From NCBI GenBank assembly GCA_028704555.1, contig JAQWFD010000035.1:1-44056 (forward strand): a stretch of 44,056 nt of DNA, written 5' to 3'. Under the pieces are notes generated by a model. The model made no database searches, was not told the origin of the DNA, and saw only the letters and a list, made by a program, of their open reading frames with translations. The DNA comes from Desulfobacterales bacterium (lineage in GTDB: Bacteria > Desulfobacterota > Desulfobacteria > Desulfobacterales > JAQWFD01). Shown here in pieces: positions 26,811 to 35,153 of the stretch (the first letter of the stretch is position 1; the number at the start of each line of letters is the position of its first letter). Position numbers and translations under genes: made by a program.

Positions 26811-28463
26811 ATGGAATTAATTGATCAGCATACGAAAAAAATTATGGAAGGCTGTAAGGAAAGAGCCAGGGCTGCCGGGTTGTGTTTTCAGGATGAAACA
26901 CTGGAATATATTGTCACCAACCGCGATTTGCTGGAGCTGTCCCCTAAGGTCATGATTCCGACCCTGTATGATTACTGGGTACATGACGTGGAAGTCCTCA
27001 AGGAAAAAGGCCGTTACGAGCTGTATCCTGGCAATCCGTACGAAACCGTTATCAATACCAGACCGCCCATTTCGTTTTACAATGATAATAATCCGGATTG
27101 GCTGAATGTGATGATTTTCTATCATGTGCTGGGGCACATCGATTTTTTTCAAAACAATCTGTTTTTTCGCCACACATGGGATTTTGATTTTTCCGGAGAG
27201 GCCCTTTCGGACAAGCGGCTGATTGCCGGATACCGGGCTGAAAAAGGAAGATGGGTGGATTATGTGATCGAATTCGCCCGGGGGATGGATAACCTGGTAG
27301 GCTACTTTGATGAGTTGGGAAAACGAGATGAAATTCCCGGCACCCGGTTTTCCCGGCGGTTGGATTTTTACTTCGATGTGTTCCTCCAGAGAATCAAAAA
27401 TGTCAAAGCCACCGGGTATGTCAAGGAAATCGAGAGATACAATGAATGCATCCGGCAATATAATAAATTGGGGGAGCAAAGCTTTTTTGCAGATGTCGTC
27501 AAAACGTATCCGGAATTTGAAACGATCTACGCCAGGAGCCTCGGGAAAAAGATCAGCAGCAAACTTGATCCGATGCAGTTCGTTATGGAATATTCCGAAT
27601 TTTTGAACAAAGATGAAAATAAATGGATGAAATCCGTGATGCAGGTCGTTCGTAATACGTCCATGTTCTTTCAACCGCAGATTCGAACGAAAATTATGAA
27701 CGAGGGCTGGTCCAGTTACTGGCACGAGAAACTTTTTCTCGAGGACGACCGGATTAAAGGGCATGAAGTCGATTTTGCCAGAGTCAATTCCGGTGTGACC
27801 TCCCTTCCCCGGGTTGGGCTCAATCCTTATGCGCTGGGGATGCGTCTGTTTTATTACCTTGAGGAGATGGCGAACAAGGGAAAATACTCTTACGATTTTC
27901 AAAAGCTTCATTCCAGCAATGAACGGGAAAAATATGATGCAAATACCGGAGAGGGTAAACGGTTTATTTTCGATGTCCGGGAGAATTTATCGGATTTTAT
28001 GTTTATCAATACCTTTGTCGATCAGGCGTTTGTGACCCGAAATGATCTGTTTGTAGCCGGCAAGCGGCTGAATCAGGATAAAATGGTATGGGAATATTAT
28101 GTGAAAAGTCGCAACGCAGCGGCTTATCGACAGATGCTGCTGGAATCTCTCTATCATCCGGCGCACATTGAAGTGGATGTTGAAAAAAGCAGCAGCCCGG
28201 TTTTGTATCTGGTTCATCATTTTGAAGGAAAGCCTCTGGTAAGGGATTTTATTCAAAATACCATGATGGGGATAGAATTTTTGTGGGGCGGCCCGGTGCA
28301 GCTGGAAACCAGTGAGGCACTTGTCACCCGCTCATACCCCGGCCATCCGCTCTATGGCGCAGCGCTGGGGAAGGTGCTGGACAGCGAAAAAAAAATCAAA
28401 CTCACCTGGCAACGGGTATTGTATACGATGGAAAATAGAAAATTAGGGAAGAAAAACATCTGA
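26811..28463 (+). CDS. spoVR: SpoVR family protein
   Basis: The product is 550 residues from ATG 26811, with GGGG a few bases upstream; the upstream frame overlapping yeaH is not convincing. It matches the SpoVR family (Bacillus SpoVR, E. coli YcgB): LSPKVMIPTLYDYWVHD, MIFYHVLGHIDFFQNN, NEGWSSYWHEKLFLED and the C-terminal beta-rich part. SpoVR is needed for normal spore cortex formation in Bacillus, but the family is widespread in non-sporulating bacteria and its biochemistry is unknown. It lies 58 bases after yeaH and just before the second prkA, so all three are probably in one transcript. Confidence 0.93.
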   Translation: MELIDQHTKKIMEGCKERARAAGLCFQDETLEYIVTNRDLLELSPKVMIPTLYDYWVHDVEVLKEKGRYELYPGNPYETVINTRPPISFYNDNNPDWLNVMIFYHVLGHIDFFQNNLFFRHTWDFDFSGEALSDKRLIAGYRAEKGRWVDYVIEFARGMDNLVGYFDELGKRDEIPGTRFSRRLDFYFDVFLQRIKNVKATGYVKEIERYNECIRQYNKLGEQSFFADVVKTYPEFETIYARSLGKKISSKLDPMQFVMEYSEFLNKDENKWMKSVMQVVRNTSMFFQPQIRTKIMNEGWSSYWHEKLFLEDDRIKGHEVDFARVNSGVTSLPRVGLNPYALGMRLFYYLEEMANKGKYSYDFQKLHSSNEREKYDANTGEGKRFIFDVRENLSDFMFINTFVDQAFVTRNDLFVAGKRLNQDKMVWEYYVKSRNAAAYRQMLLESLYHPAHIEVDVEKSSSPVLYLVHHFEGKPLVRDFIQNTMMGIEFLWGGPVQLETSEALVTRSYPGHPLYGAALGKVLDSEKKIKLTWQRVLYTMENRKLGKKNI

Positions 28464-28526
28464 CCGGGTGTGCGCTTTCAGTGGGAACCGCTGCTTTTTA
28501 ACGAACAAAGATTCTGGAAGATTCAT

Positions 28527-30821
28527 ATGAATGATAATGTCCGGAAAGCCATGCAACATTTGAATCAGAGCGTGCGTGAGCATGTTCAACTCGCTCCGGT
28601 TGCGTTTGAAGACTTTGTCAAACTCATCGCTGAACAGCCTGACGAAATGATTCGAAATGTCTTTCAGTTATTTCATGATATGATCAAAACATATGTGACT
28701 GAGGACGTTGATGAATACCCGAATGATCCCGAGACGGTTCATTATGCAAGTTACGACTGCAGCCGGCTCTTTGTGACGGGTTCGGATCATCCTTTTTTTG
28801 CCGACAGACTGTTTGCCAATCGGCTGGTGAATCTGGCCGAATCCTTCCGGCGGGGGGCACAGCAAAATAAAATTTATATTTTTGAAGGGCCGCCGGGTTC
28901 CGGGAAAAGTACCTTTTTAAACAATCTTCTCAGAAAATTTGAAGAATATGTCAATTCGGAGCAGGGTTTGCTTTTTGAAACCGTTTGGAGGTTGAATCGC
29001 AAACTGTTGGGAACGCTTCCGGCCCGACAGATCGAGCTTTTGCATGACCATGTCCCGGAGCTGTTGTACAACGGGGAAGCTGAGCATAAAGGAACAAAGC
29101 GGATAAATGCTCCTCCTTTTTCTGCGGAAGATTATATAGAAATTCCATGTCCGAGTCATGATCATCCGGTTCTGATGATTCCAAAGCAGAATAGGCATGA
29201 ATTTTTAGAAAATCTTTTTTCAGATCAGCCGTTCAGGACCCGGTTAATAAACGAAAAGGAATATGACTGGGTGTTCCGGGATAAAGCCTGTACCATATGC
29301 AGCTCGCTGTATCAGACGTTATTGTACCGGCTGAAAAGTCCGGCTGACGTGTTCCGGATGATATTTGCCCGTCCGTATCAGTTCAACCGGCGACTCGGGC
29401 AGGGAATCAGTGTGTTTACTCCCGGCGATAAGCGTATGGAAAAAACCGTTTTGAGCAATGAGATATTTCAAAAACGAATCGATGAAGTGCTGGAAGACAG
29501 TAACCGGGTTAAATATGTGTTTTCCCGCTACGCTAAAACCAACAATGGTATCTATGCGCTCATGGATATAAAATCCAATAATACCGACCGGCTCATCGAA
29601 CTGCACAATATTATCAGCGAAGGGGTTCACAAGGTTGAGGATATAGAGGAAAATGTCAATTCACTTTTTCTGGCACTTATGAACCCGGAAGATAAAAAAA
29701 ATATTCAGGATTTTCAATCATTTTCTGATCGGATCGAATATATCAATATCCCTTATATTCTGGATTTGAGAACTGAGGTAGAGATTTATCGCCATATTTT
29801 CGGCGGGCATATTGACCAGAAATTTTTGCCGAGAGTGTTGCATAATTTTGCCCGGGTAATCATCTCGTCACGTTTGAATACCCGGTCGGAAGCCCTGTTG
29901 GAATGGATCGGGAATCCCCATAAATATCGTCATTACTGCGATGAAAATCTTCAACTGCTCAAAATGGAGATTTATACGGGTTATATTCCAAAGTGGCTGA
30001 CGGAAGAGGACCGAAAACGTCTGACGGCCCGTTTAAGGCGAAAAATATTGTCCGAGTCCGAAACGGAAGGCGCCAAAGGATTTTCCGGGCGAGATTCCAT
30101 TAAAATATTCAATATGTTCTATTCCCCGTACGCAAAACTCAATAAGCCGATCAATATGTCCATGATGTGCCGCTTCTTTACCAAAACGCATCAGGAACTT
30201 AATAAGCTGATCCCGGAAGGGTTTCTGGATTCGCTGCTTCGCATGTATAATTATACGGTGCTTCAGGAAGTGAAAGAATCGCTTTATTATTATAATGAAG
30301 AGCAGATTTCCAAAGATATTCAGAATTATATGTTTGCTGTAAATTTTGAAACCGGATCAAAAGTGACGTGCAAATTTACAAAGGAAAAGCTCAATATAAC
30401 CGATGATTTTTTTGACAGTATCGAGAATCGCATTCTGGGTGCAAAGGCAAATAAGGATAAACGATTGGGATTCCGGGGGGATACCCAGAAGGTGTATGCA
30501 TCCAACACCTTGACGCAGGAGATCATGCTCAAGCAAATGCCTGTGACTGAAACGACGTTGTACCATGCCCTGCATGAACGGTATGTGTATAACTTGAAGG
30601 AAAAAGTGCTGGACCCCTTTCTTGAAAATGAAAATTTTAGAAACGCGATCAAAGATTATGGAAAGGAGTCTTTTAAAACTTACGACAGAAAAATACAGGA
30701 GGATGTATTATTCCTGATCAATAACCTCTGTTCCAGGTACCGGTATACGGAAAGAGGTGCTAATGAAGTGTGCATGTACGTGATCGATAATGATCTGGCA
30801 GGAAAATTCTTAAATCCATGA
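28527..30821 (+). CDS. PrkA-family AAA+ protein, divergent paralog 2
   Basis: The product is 764 residues from ATG 28527; a GTG at 28470 in frame would add 19 residues. Walker A is intact (GPPGSGKS, residues 121-128). A cysteine/histidine pair of elements is present: PCPSHDHPVLMIPK and then ACTICSSL (C254, C257), which looks like a metal site and matches what I recall of standard PrkA proteins. The C-terminal PrkA domain is recognisable (RIDEVLEDSNRV, and YYNEEQISKDIQNYMFAVN). It is more than 75 residues longer than paralog 1 and clearly not a recent duplicate. It follows spoVR by 63 bases. Having two such different PrkA proteins in one group suggests division of labour or a mixed complex (inference). 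Confidence 0.85.
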   Translation: MNDNVRKAMQHLNQSVREHVQLAPVAFEDFVKLIAEQPDEMIRNVFQLFHDMIKTYVTEDVDEYPNDPETVHYASYDCSRLFVTGSDHPFFADRLFANRLVNLAESFRRGAQQNKIYIFEGPPGSGKSTFLNNLLRKFEEYVNSEQGLLFETVWRLNRKLLGTLPARQIELLHDHVPELLYNGEAEHKGTKRINAPPFSAEDYIEIPCPSHDHPVLMIPKQNRHEFLENLFSDQPFRTRLINEKEYDWVFRDKACTICSSLYQTLLYRLKSPADVFRMIFARPYQFNRRLGQGISVFTPGDKRMEKTVLSNEIFQKRIDEVLEDSNRVKYVFSRYAKTNNGIYALMDIKSNNTDRLIELHNIISEGVHKVEDIEENVNSLFLALMNPEDKKNIQDFQSFSDRIEYINIPYILDLRTEVEIYRHIFGGHIDQKFLPRVLHNFARVIISSRLNTRSEALLEWIGNPHKYRHYCDENLQLLKMEIYTGYIPKWLTEEDRKRLTARLRRKILSESETEGAKGFSGRDSIKIFNMFYSPYAKLNKPINMSMMCRFFTKTHQELNKLIPEGFLDSLLRMYNYTVLQEVKESLYYYNEEQISKDIQNYMFAVNFETGSKVTCKFTKEKLNITDDFFDSIENRILGAKANKDKRLGFRGDTQKVYASNTLTQEIMLKQMPVTETTLYHALHERYVYNLKEKVLDPFLENENFRNAIKDYGKESFKTYDRKIQEDVLFLINNLCSRYRYTERGANEVCMYVIDNDLAGKFLNP

Positions 30822-31253
30822 GCAGCATGTCTTGAGATCGCTGCCCGTTGCCTCAGTGCCTTTTCATTCCCTCCTCGGGTTGTCTTTTCACCAATAAGGG
30901 AAATGTCCGCAGCAAGATTCGAAATGAGATATTTTTCCTTCTTCTGAATGGTTCAAAGTCCAGGGTTGGTTCTATCATCGGCCATTGCGTCATCCCCGCT
31001 GCGGGGATCCGGTTCGGTTGGCCTTTAGATTTCCGCTTTCGCGGGAATGACGAGAACGGGATGCAACGCTGCCGAAGGCGGGGGTTGCTGACATGGTGCG
31101 GCTGGCCCACCGGTTCATTATGGAAAATTTCCGTTTTATGGATCGATAAAAGTTGAAAAATGAGTGGGTTCCTCGAGTGATGCCGTTGCATCTGCAACAA
31201 TGGGTGTGAATGGATCGCGGTGAAATTTTATTTGAACGATATGCGGTTTTCCT
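30822..31253. other. Intergenic stretch after the prkA group
   Basis: No gene is visible. It contains the two-hairpin repeat at 30988-31052 and a short perfect hairpin GTTGCA-TC-TGCAAC at 31185-31198. No clear terminator for the prkA group was found. Confidence 0.4.
30988..31052. repeat. GTCATcCCCGC-type palindromic repeat pair
   Basis: CGTCATCCCCGCTGCGGGGA at the left and TTTCGCGGGAATGACG at the right form two adjacent hairpins and are inverted to each other (GTCATyCCCGC...GCGGGrATGAC). This kind of extragenic palindrome is common in many proteobacterial genomes. Confidence 0.65.
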
Positions 31254-31282
31254 TTGACACGCACTCACATATTTCTTATAAA
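31254..31282 (+). promoter_or_regulatory. Strong sigma-70-type promoter
   Basis: TTGACA (31254-31259) and TATAAA (31277-31282) are separated by exactly 17 bases, close to consensus. It lies about 100 bases before the small protein at 31385 and is the best promoter by eye outside the rRNA leader. Confidence 0.7.
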
Positions 31283-31384
31283 ATACGCATTTATTTCTTT
31301 CGGCTGATTCCATCCTTCCTAATGTTTATACACTACTACTTTATCTGGAGATCCGAGGAATAGCCTTGGTTTAAGGAGACTATT

Positions 31385-31966
31385 ATGGATGATTTTTTAC
31401 ACAAGCTTCGTACCGGACAGGACAGGCGCAATTTAAACCGCAGACAGTACAACAACCCCATGCAGAGGGGCACTGATCGCAGAGACGGCAACAAGGACTA
31501 TCGGAAAAACGATCAGAGACGGTCTGGAGCGGAAGCGCCCGGCTTGGATCCTGAATTGCTGTCCGGCATTAAGAGTTCCATGGCTTCTATCGAGGAGACG
31601 CTTAAGCAGGTAATGCTCTCTGAAGAACGAAGGGCAGTCGCCCAGGAGCGAACTGCTGACGCACTGGAATTTATAGTTTCGCACATACAACAGAGCGGCA
31701 TACGGATCGATGATAAAAAGCCCGGTATCGTTTCGGAACCCTTGCCTCATCAATCGGAGCCCATAGAAGTGGACTGTCAGGCAGGCGAGATTTCGACCGG
31801 AATTGTCCGTGAAAAGGTGGTCGATATCATCAAACAGATGCGGGAAGCCGGATCGACCTATGACATAATAGCGATGTATTTGGATCAGGAGAAAATACCT
31901 ACCTTTTCAGGCAAGGGCAACTGGCACGCCCAGACCGTTCACAGGATTTTTAGACAAAATTCCTGA
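31385..31966 (+). CDS. Small protein with recombinase-like C-terminal helix-turn-helix region
   Basis: The product is 193 residues; TAAGGAG lies eight bases before ATG 31385. Residues 1-50 are very rich in R, D, N and Q (for example TDRRDGNKDYRKNDQRR), like a disordered nucleic-acid-binding segment. The middle is a predicted helix or coil. The C-terminus (GSTYDIIAMYLDQEKIPTFS and then GKGNWHAQTVHRIF) strongly resembles the segment of large serine recombinases that reads 'IA..LN..GIPT..GKG.W....V..IL', but no catalytic resolvase domain is present. It probably binds DNA or RNA. A strong promoter precedes it. No named family is recognised. Confidence 0.8.
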   Translation: MDDFLHKLRTGQDRRNLNRRQYNNPMQRGTDRRDGNKDYRKNDQRRSGAEAPGLDPELLSGIKSSMASIEETLKQVMLSEERRAVAQERTADALEFIVSHIQQSGIRIDDKKPGIVSEPLPHQSEPIEVDCQAGEISTGIVREKVVDIIKQMREAGSTYDIIAMYLDQEKIPTFSGKGNWHAQTVHRIFRQNS

Positions 31967-32245
31967 ATTCGAACATATTCCATCCGTATACGCTGTTTTA
32001 ATCTGTGACATTATTCTGATCATCATTTGTATTATTATTTCGTATTTCAGGGATTATCTTAGTCGATTTTACTCAATCAGGTGTCCCATATTCGGTTTCT
32101 TCATTCCCCTGACTGTTTTCGATTCGTTACAGGGGCTATTCAGAATTCCTGTCGTTTGAGGGTACAAACCAGTATCCTTTCTGACCGGATAACTATTGCA
32201 TGTTGACACAATTTTATTAACCAGGGATTTACCCTACCGAATTAG

Positions 32246-34111
32246 ATGCATATGGAACTCTCATCTCAGCAAAAAGAGGCTGTCGAATATACAGGTACGC
32301 CTGCACTGGTTGTTGCCGGCGCAGGTTCCGGAAAAACGCGTACATTAATCTCAAAAATGGTCTATCTGGTGGAAGGCGGATTTGATCCGCAACGTATTCT
32401 GGCCATAACGTTTACGAATAAAGCCGCGGATGAAATGAAAGACCGGCTGATCGATGCTACCGGTTTGACCCTGCAACAGTTTCCGTGGGTCCGTACCTTT
32501 CATTCAGCCTGTTACCGGATATTGAAACTGCATTGTGAGAAGGTGGGGTTGCACGCGCCGTTGCAGATATATTCCGAATACCACCAGAAAAAAACGATAA
32601 AAGATATTATTGTTGACCGGTTCAACCTGGATAAAAAACATGTCCCGGTGATTGCCGCACAGATTTCAAACGCCAAGAACTCCGGCGACCCCGAAGCGTA
32701 TTTTCAGCATAATTCCCGGTCGGCTCAGATGCGGCTGCTGGATATATATCGAATTTATGAAGAAGAACTTCAGAATAAAAACGCAGTGGATTTTGATGAT
32801 ATTCTGATGCTGGTCCGGAATCTTCTCCGGGATAATCCTGACATTCGCCGCAGTTATCAGGAAAAATTTCAGTATATACTCTGTGACGAGTACCAGGATA
32901 CCAATGACCTGCAGGAGGAAATTGCCAGACTGTTGATGAAAAACGGGAATTTGTTTTGTGTTGGTGACGACTGGCAGGCGATTTATTCGTTTCGGGGCAG
33001 CAATGTGAACAATTTTCTGGAGTTTCAGAAAAAATATAAGGGTTCAAAAGTGTTCCGGCTGGAGCAGAACTACCGATGCGCAAATGAAATTGTTCAGGTC
33101 GCCAATGATTTGATCAAATATAATGATCAGCAGATGAATAAATCTTGCTTTTCGAGCAAACAGGGCGGAATCGTCGAATGCCTTGAATTCGGCGATGAAC
33201 GGGCCGAAGCCGACTGGGTGGCTCAGAAAATCAAGGTTTTGCTGGGACATGGTATCCCCTATCAGGATATGGCGGTTCTGTTCCGGACAAAGTTCTGCTC
33301 GCTGTCATTTGAGCAGTCCTTCCGCTATTTTCAGATTCCATACCGGATGTTGGGCGGTAAGGGATTTTTTGAGCGGAAAGAGATTATGGATCTGAACTGC
33401 TACCTGATGGCTGCCGTGTTTGAATCGGATGATGCCGCGTTTGAGCGGATTGTGAATACGCCGAAGCGGGGGATCGGGGCGGGTGCGATCAGCAAAATTG
33501 CCAAAATGAAGACGATGGGGATGAGCCTTCAGGATGCGGCCAGAAAAGCGCTGGCAGAAAAAATTCTGGCCCCGCGGATATATCAGCCTGTCAGCCGGCT
33601 GATCGAGCTGCTGGATGACATCAAGATGATGAAACCGGATGCCGCGGTTCAGGAAGTCCTGGACCGGGTGGGCTATCTGGATCACCTAAAATCCTATTCG
33701 ATTTCCAATTCAATGGATTATACATCCAAGGTGGAAAATATAGAACAGTTGATGTATTCGGCCGGTCAAAAAGATTCTATTGCGGACTATCTGGAAGAAG
33801 CCGCCCTGGTTAGAGAGGATAAAAAAGACGAAGACGACGAAAGCGGATTCGGGGTGAACCTGTCGACCGTGCATGCGTCCAAGGGGCTGGAATTTAAGGT
33901 GGTGTTTGTCGTCGGCTGTGAAGAGCAGCTGTTTCCGCATTGGAAAGCCATGGACAGTGAAGCCGGCCTTGAGGAAGAGCGGCGGTTGATGTACGTGGCA
34001 ATGACGCGGGCTGAGAAATGTCTGTTTTTAAGTTCTGCGAATTACAGAAAAGGCCAGTTCAATCGCAGAAGCCGGTTTCTTGATGAAATATACAGTTCGC
34101 TGGATCGTTGA
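32246..34111 (+). CDS. UvrD/Rep/PcrA-type superfamily 1 DNA helicase
   Basis: A 621-residue protein with all main SF1A helicase motifs: Walker A AGAGSGKT (residues 24-31), Ia AITFTNKAADEM, II DEYQDTN, III GDDWQAIYSFRGS, IV EQNYRC, V VHASKGLEF and VI VAMTRAEK. It unwinds DNA 3' to 5' in repair or replication restart. It is shorter than E. coli UvrD (720), and the C-terminal extension is missing, so Rep-like or a family-specific form is likely. ATG 32246 and ATG 32252 are both possible starts and neither has a strong ribosome binding site. Confidence 0.93.
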   Translation: MHMELSSQQKEAVEYTGTPALVVAGAGSGKTRTLISKMVYLVEGGFDPQRILAITFTNKAADEMKDRLIDATGLTLQQFPWVRTFHSACYRILKLHCEKVGLHAPLQIYSEYHQKKTIKDIIVDRFNLDKKHVPVIAAQISNAKNSGDPEAYFQHNSRSAQMRLLDIYRIYEEELQNKNAVDFDDILMLVRNLLRDNPDIRRSYQEKFQYILCDEYQDTNDLQEEIARLLMKNGNLFCVGDDWQAIYSFRGSNVNNFLEFQKKYKGSKVFRLEQNYRCANEIVQVANDLIKYNDQQMNKSCFSSKQGGIVECLEFGDERAEADWVAQKIKVLLGHGIPYQDMAVLFRTKFCSLSFEQSFRYFQIPYRMLGGKGFFERKEIMDLNCYLMAAVFESDDAAFERIVNTPKRGIGAGAISKIAKMKTMGMSLQDAARKALAEKILAPRIYQPVSRLIELLDDIKMMKPDAAVQEVLDRVGYLDHLKSYSISNSMDYTSKVENIEQLMYSAGQKDSIADYLEEAALVREDKKDEDDESGFGVNLSTVHASKGLEFKVVFVVGCEEQLFPHWKAMDSEAGLEEERRLMYVAMTRAEKCLFLSSANYRKGQFNRRSRFLDEIYSSLDR

Positions 34112-34141
34112 AAAAACATTGTCCGCCTGTCGGCAGTGGAA

Positions 34142-34627
34142 TTATTCCCATGAATCGTCATCTTTTTTTTTCAGATCGATTTGATCGATGTGCCCGGTTT
34201 GATCTGATCTGCCTGATTCGTCCGGGGTACGGTGTCTGTGGGGAAAATGATATGATTTTGCGGAATGGTAAAACTCAACCCGCCCGCTGTCATTGATCAT
34301 GGCGTTCAACACCCAGTTGACCGCACTGATCACCAGCGATCCAAAAATGGCCGACCAGAATCCGTAGACATCAAAACCGTCTATGGCGCCGGAAACCATT
34401 TTCAGCATCAGCGCATTGATTACGAAAGTAAACCCTCCCAGCGTCAGGATATTTATGGGCAGGGTGAGGATGAGCAGAACCGGGCGGAAGAATACATTCA
34501 GGATACCGAGAACGGCGGCTGCAAAACATGCGCTGAAAAATCCGCTCACATGGATGCCGTCAATCATGTAAGATGCCACGATGATCGCTGCTGACAGCAT
34601 CAGCCATCTGATCATAAGTCCTTTCAT
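34142..34627 (-). CDS. Phage_holin_4_2 family membrane protein
   Basis: A 161-residue protein on the minus strand; ATG at 34627 has AGGAAAGG eight bases upstream. Four hydrophobic helices in about 115 residues match the small 'mycobacterial 4 TMS phage holin, superfamily IV' family, with WLMLSAAIIVASYMIDGI, NVFFRPVLLILTLPINILTL and FTFVINALMLKMVSG. Despite the name, these are widespread chromosomal proteins with no shown lysis role. The tail is hydrophilic and rich in histidine and aspartate (HFPHRHRTPDESGRSDQTGH), which is longer than usual. It is convergent with the helicase gene. Confidence 0.85.
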   Translation of the reverse strand: MKGLMIRWLMLSAAIIVASYMIDGIHVSGFFSACFAAAVLGILNVFFRPVLLILTLPINILTLGGFTFVINALMLKMVSGAIDGFDVYGFWSAIFGSLVISAVNWVLNAMINDSGRVEFYHSAKSYHFPHRHRTPDESGRSDQTGHIDQIDLKKKDDDSWE

Positions 34628-35012
34628 GCTACAGGCCTTTCCTGGTAGTTTTAAGGGTATAGACAAAAATAAATTGCACGGGGTGTCCTGCATGAGCCGG
34701 GCAACGTACCGGAACGACAGGAACACATACGTTATAGTGAATTTCGGACAAATCTTCAAGCCCATACTTTTTATACAGCCGTTGTTGTATAACCCGCCAG
34801 AGCGTATTCCTTTTTTCTGTTCAGAGCCCTGAATGAAAGCCGGCGGTCCCGGATGTCAGCGATATGGCTAATGACTGCAATTTTGGCTTATTTCCCCGTC
34901 CTCCGACCGGATTCCCAGCCTTCCTATTGTTACAGTCACAGCGTTTCAAAACACCAGTTTGCATCGTGGAAAAGATTGAATTCTGTTTTTCATGGAATCC
35001 GGCAGTCAGATG
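34628..35012. other. Divergent intergenic region, holin-like gene to htpG
   Basis: No gene is visible. The promoter of the holin-like gene must lie here on the minus strand but no clear hexamers were found. Confidence 0.4.
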
Positions 35013-35043
35013 TTGACAAATGAAAATTTGTACTCATTATATT
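35013..35043 (+). promoter_or_regulatory. htpG promoter with inverted repeat in the spacer
   Basis: TTGACA at 35013-35018 is followed after 19 bases by TATATT (35038-35043); with an 18-base spacer the -10 would read TTATAT. The spacer holds ACAAAT-gaaa-ATTTGT, a perfect inverted repeat overlapping the -35 end, where a repressor could act. No CIRCE (HrcA) element is seen. Confidence 0.5.
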
Positions 35044-35153
35044 TTAGTTTCACGTGCAAAGAAAGTGCATCCAGGTGCTTGCCAGTTGTCGCTGCGGCGC
35101 CTGTGCATTGAAGATAACTCAATGGATAAATGCCGTTATATACAGGAGAAAAA

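Noticed and set aside
32106..32135. CCCCTG...CAGGGG hairpin before the helicase gene
   Set aside because: Only about six pairs with a long loop and no T run; no function can be supported.
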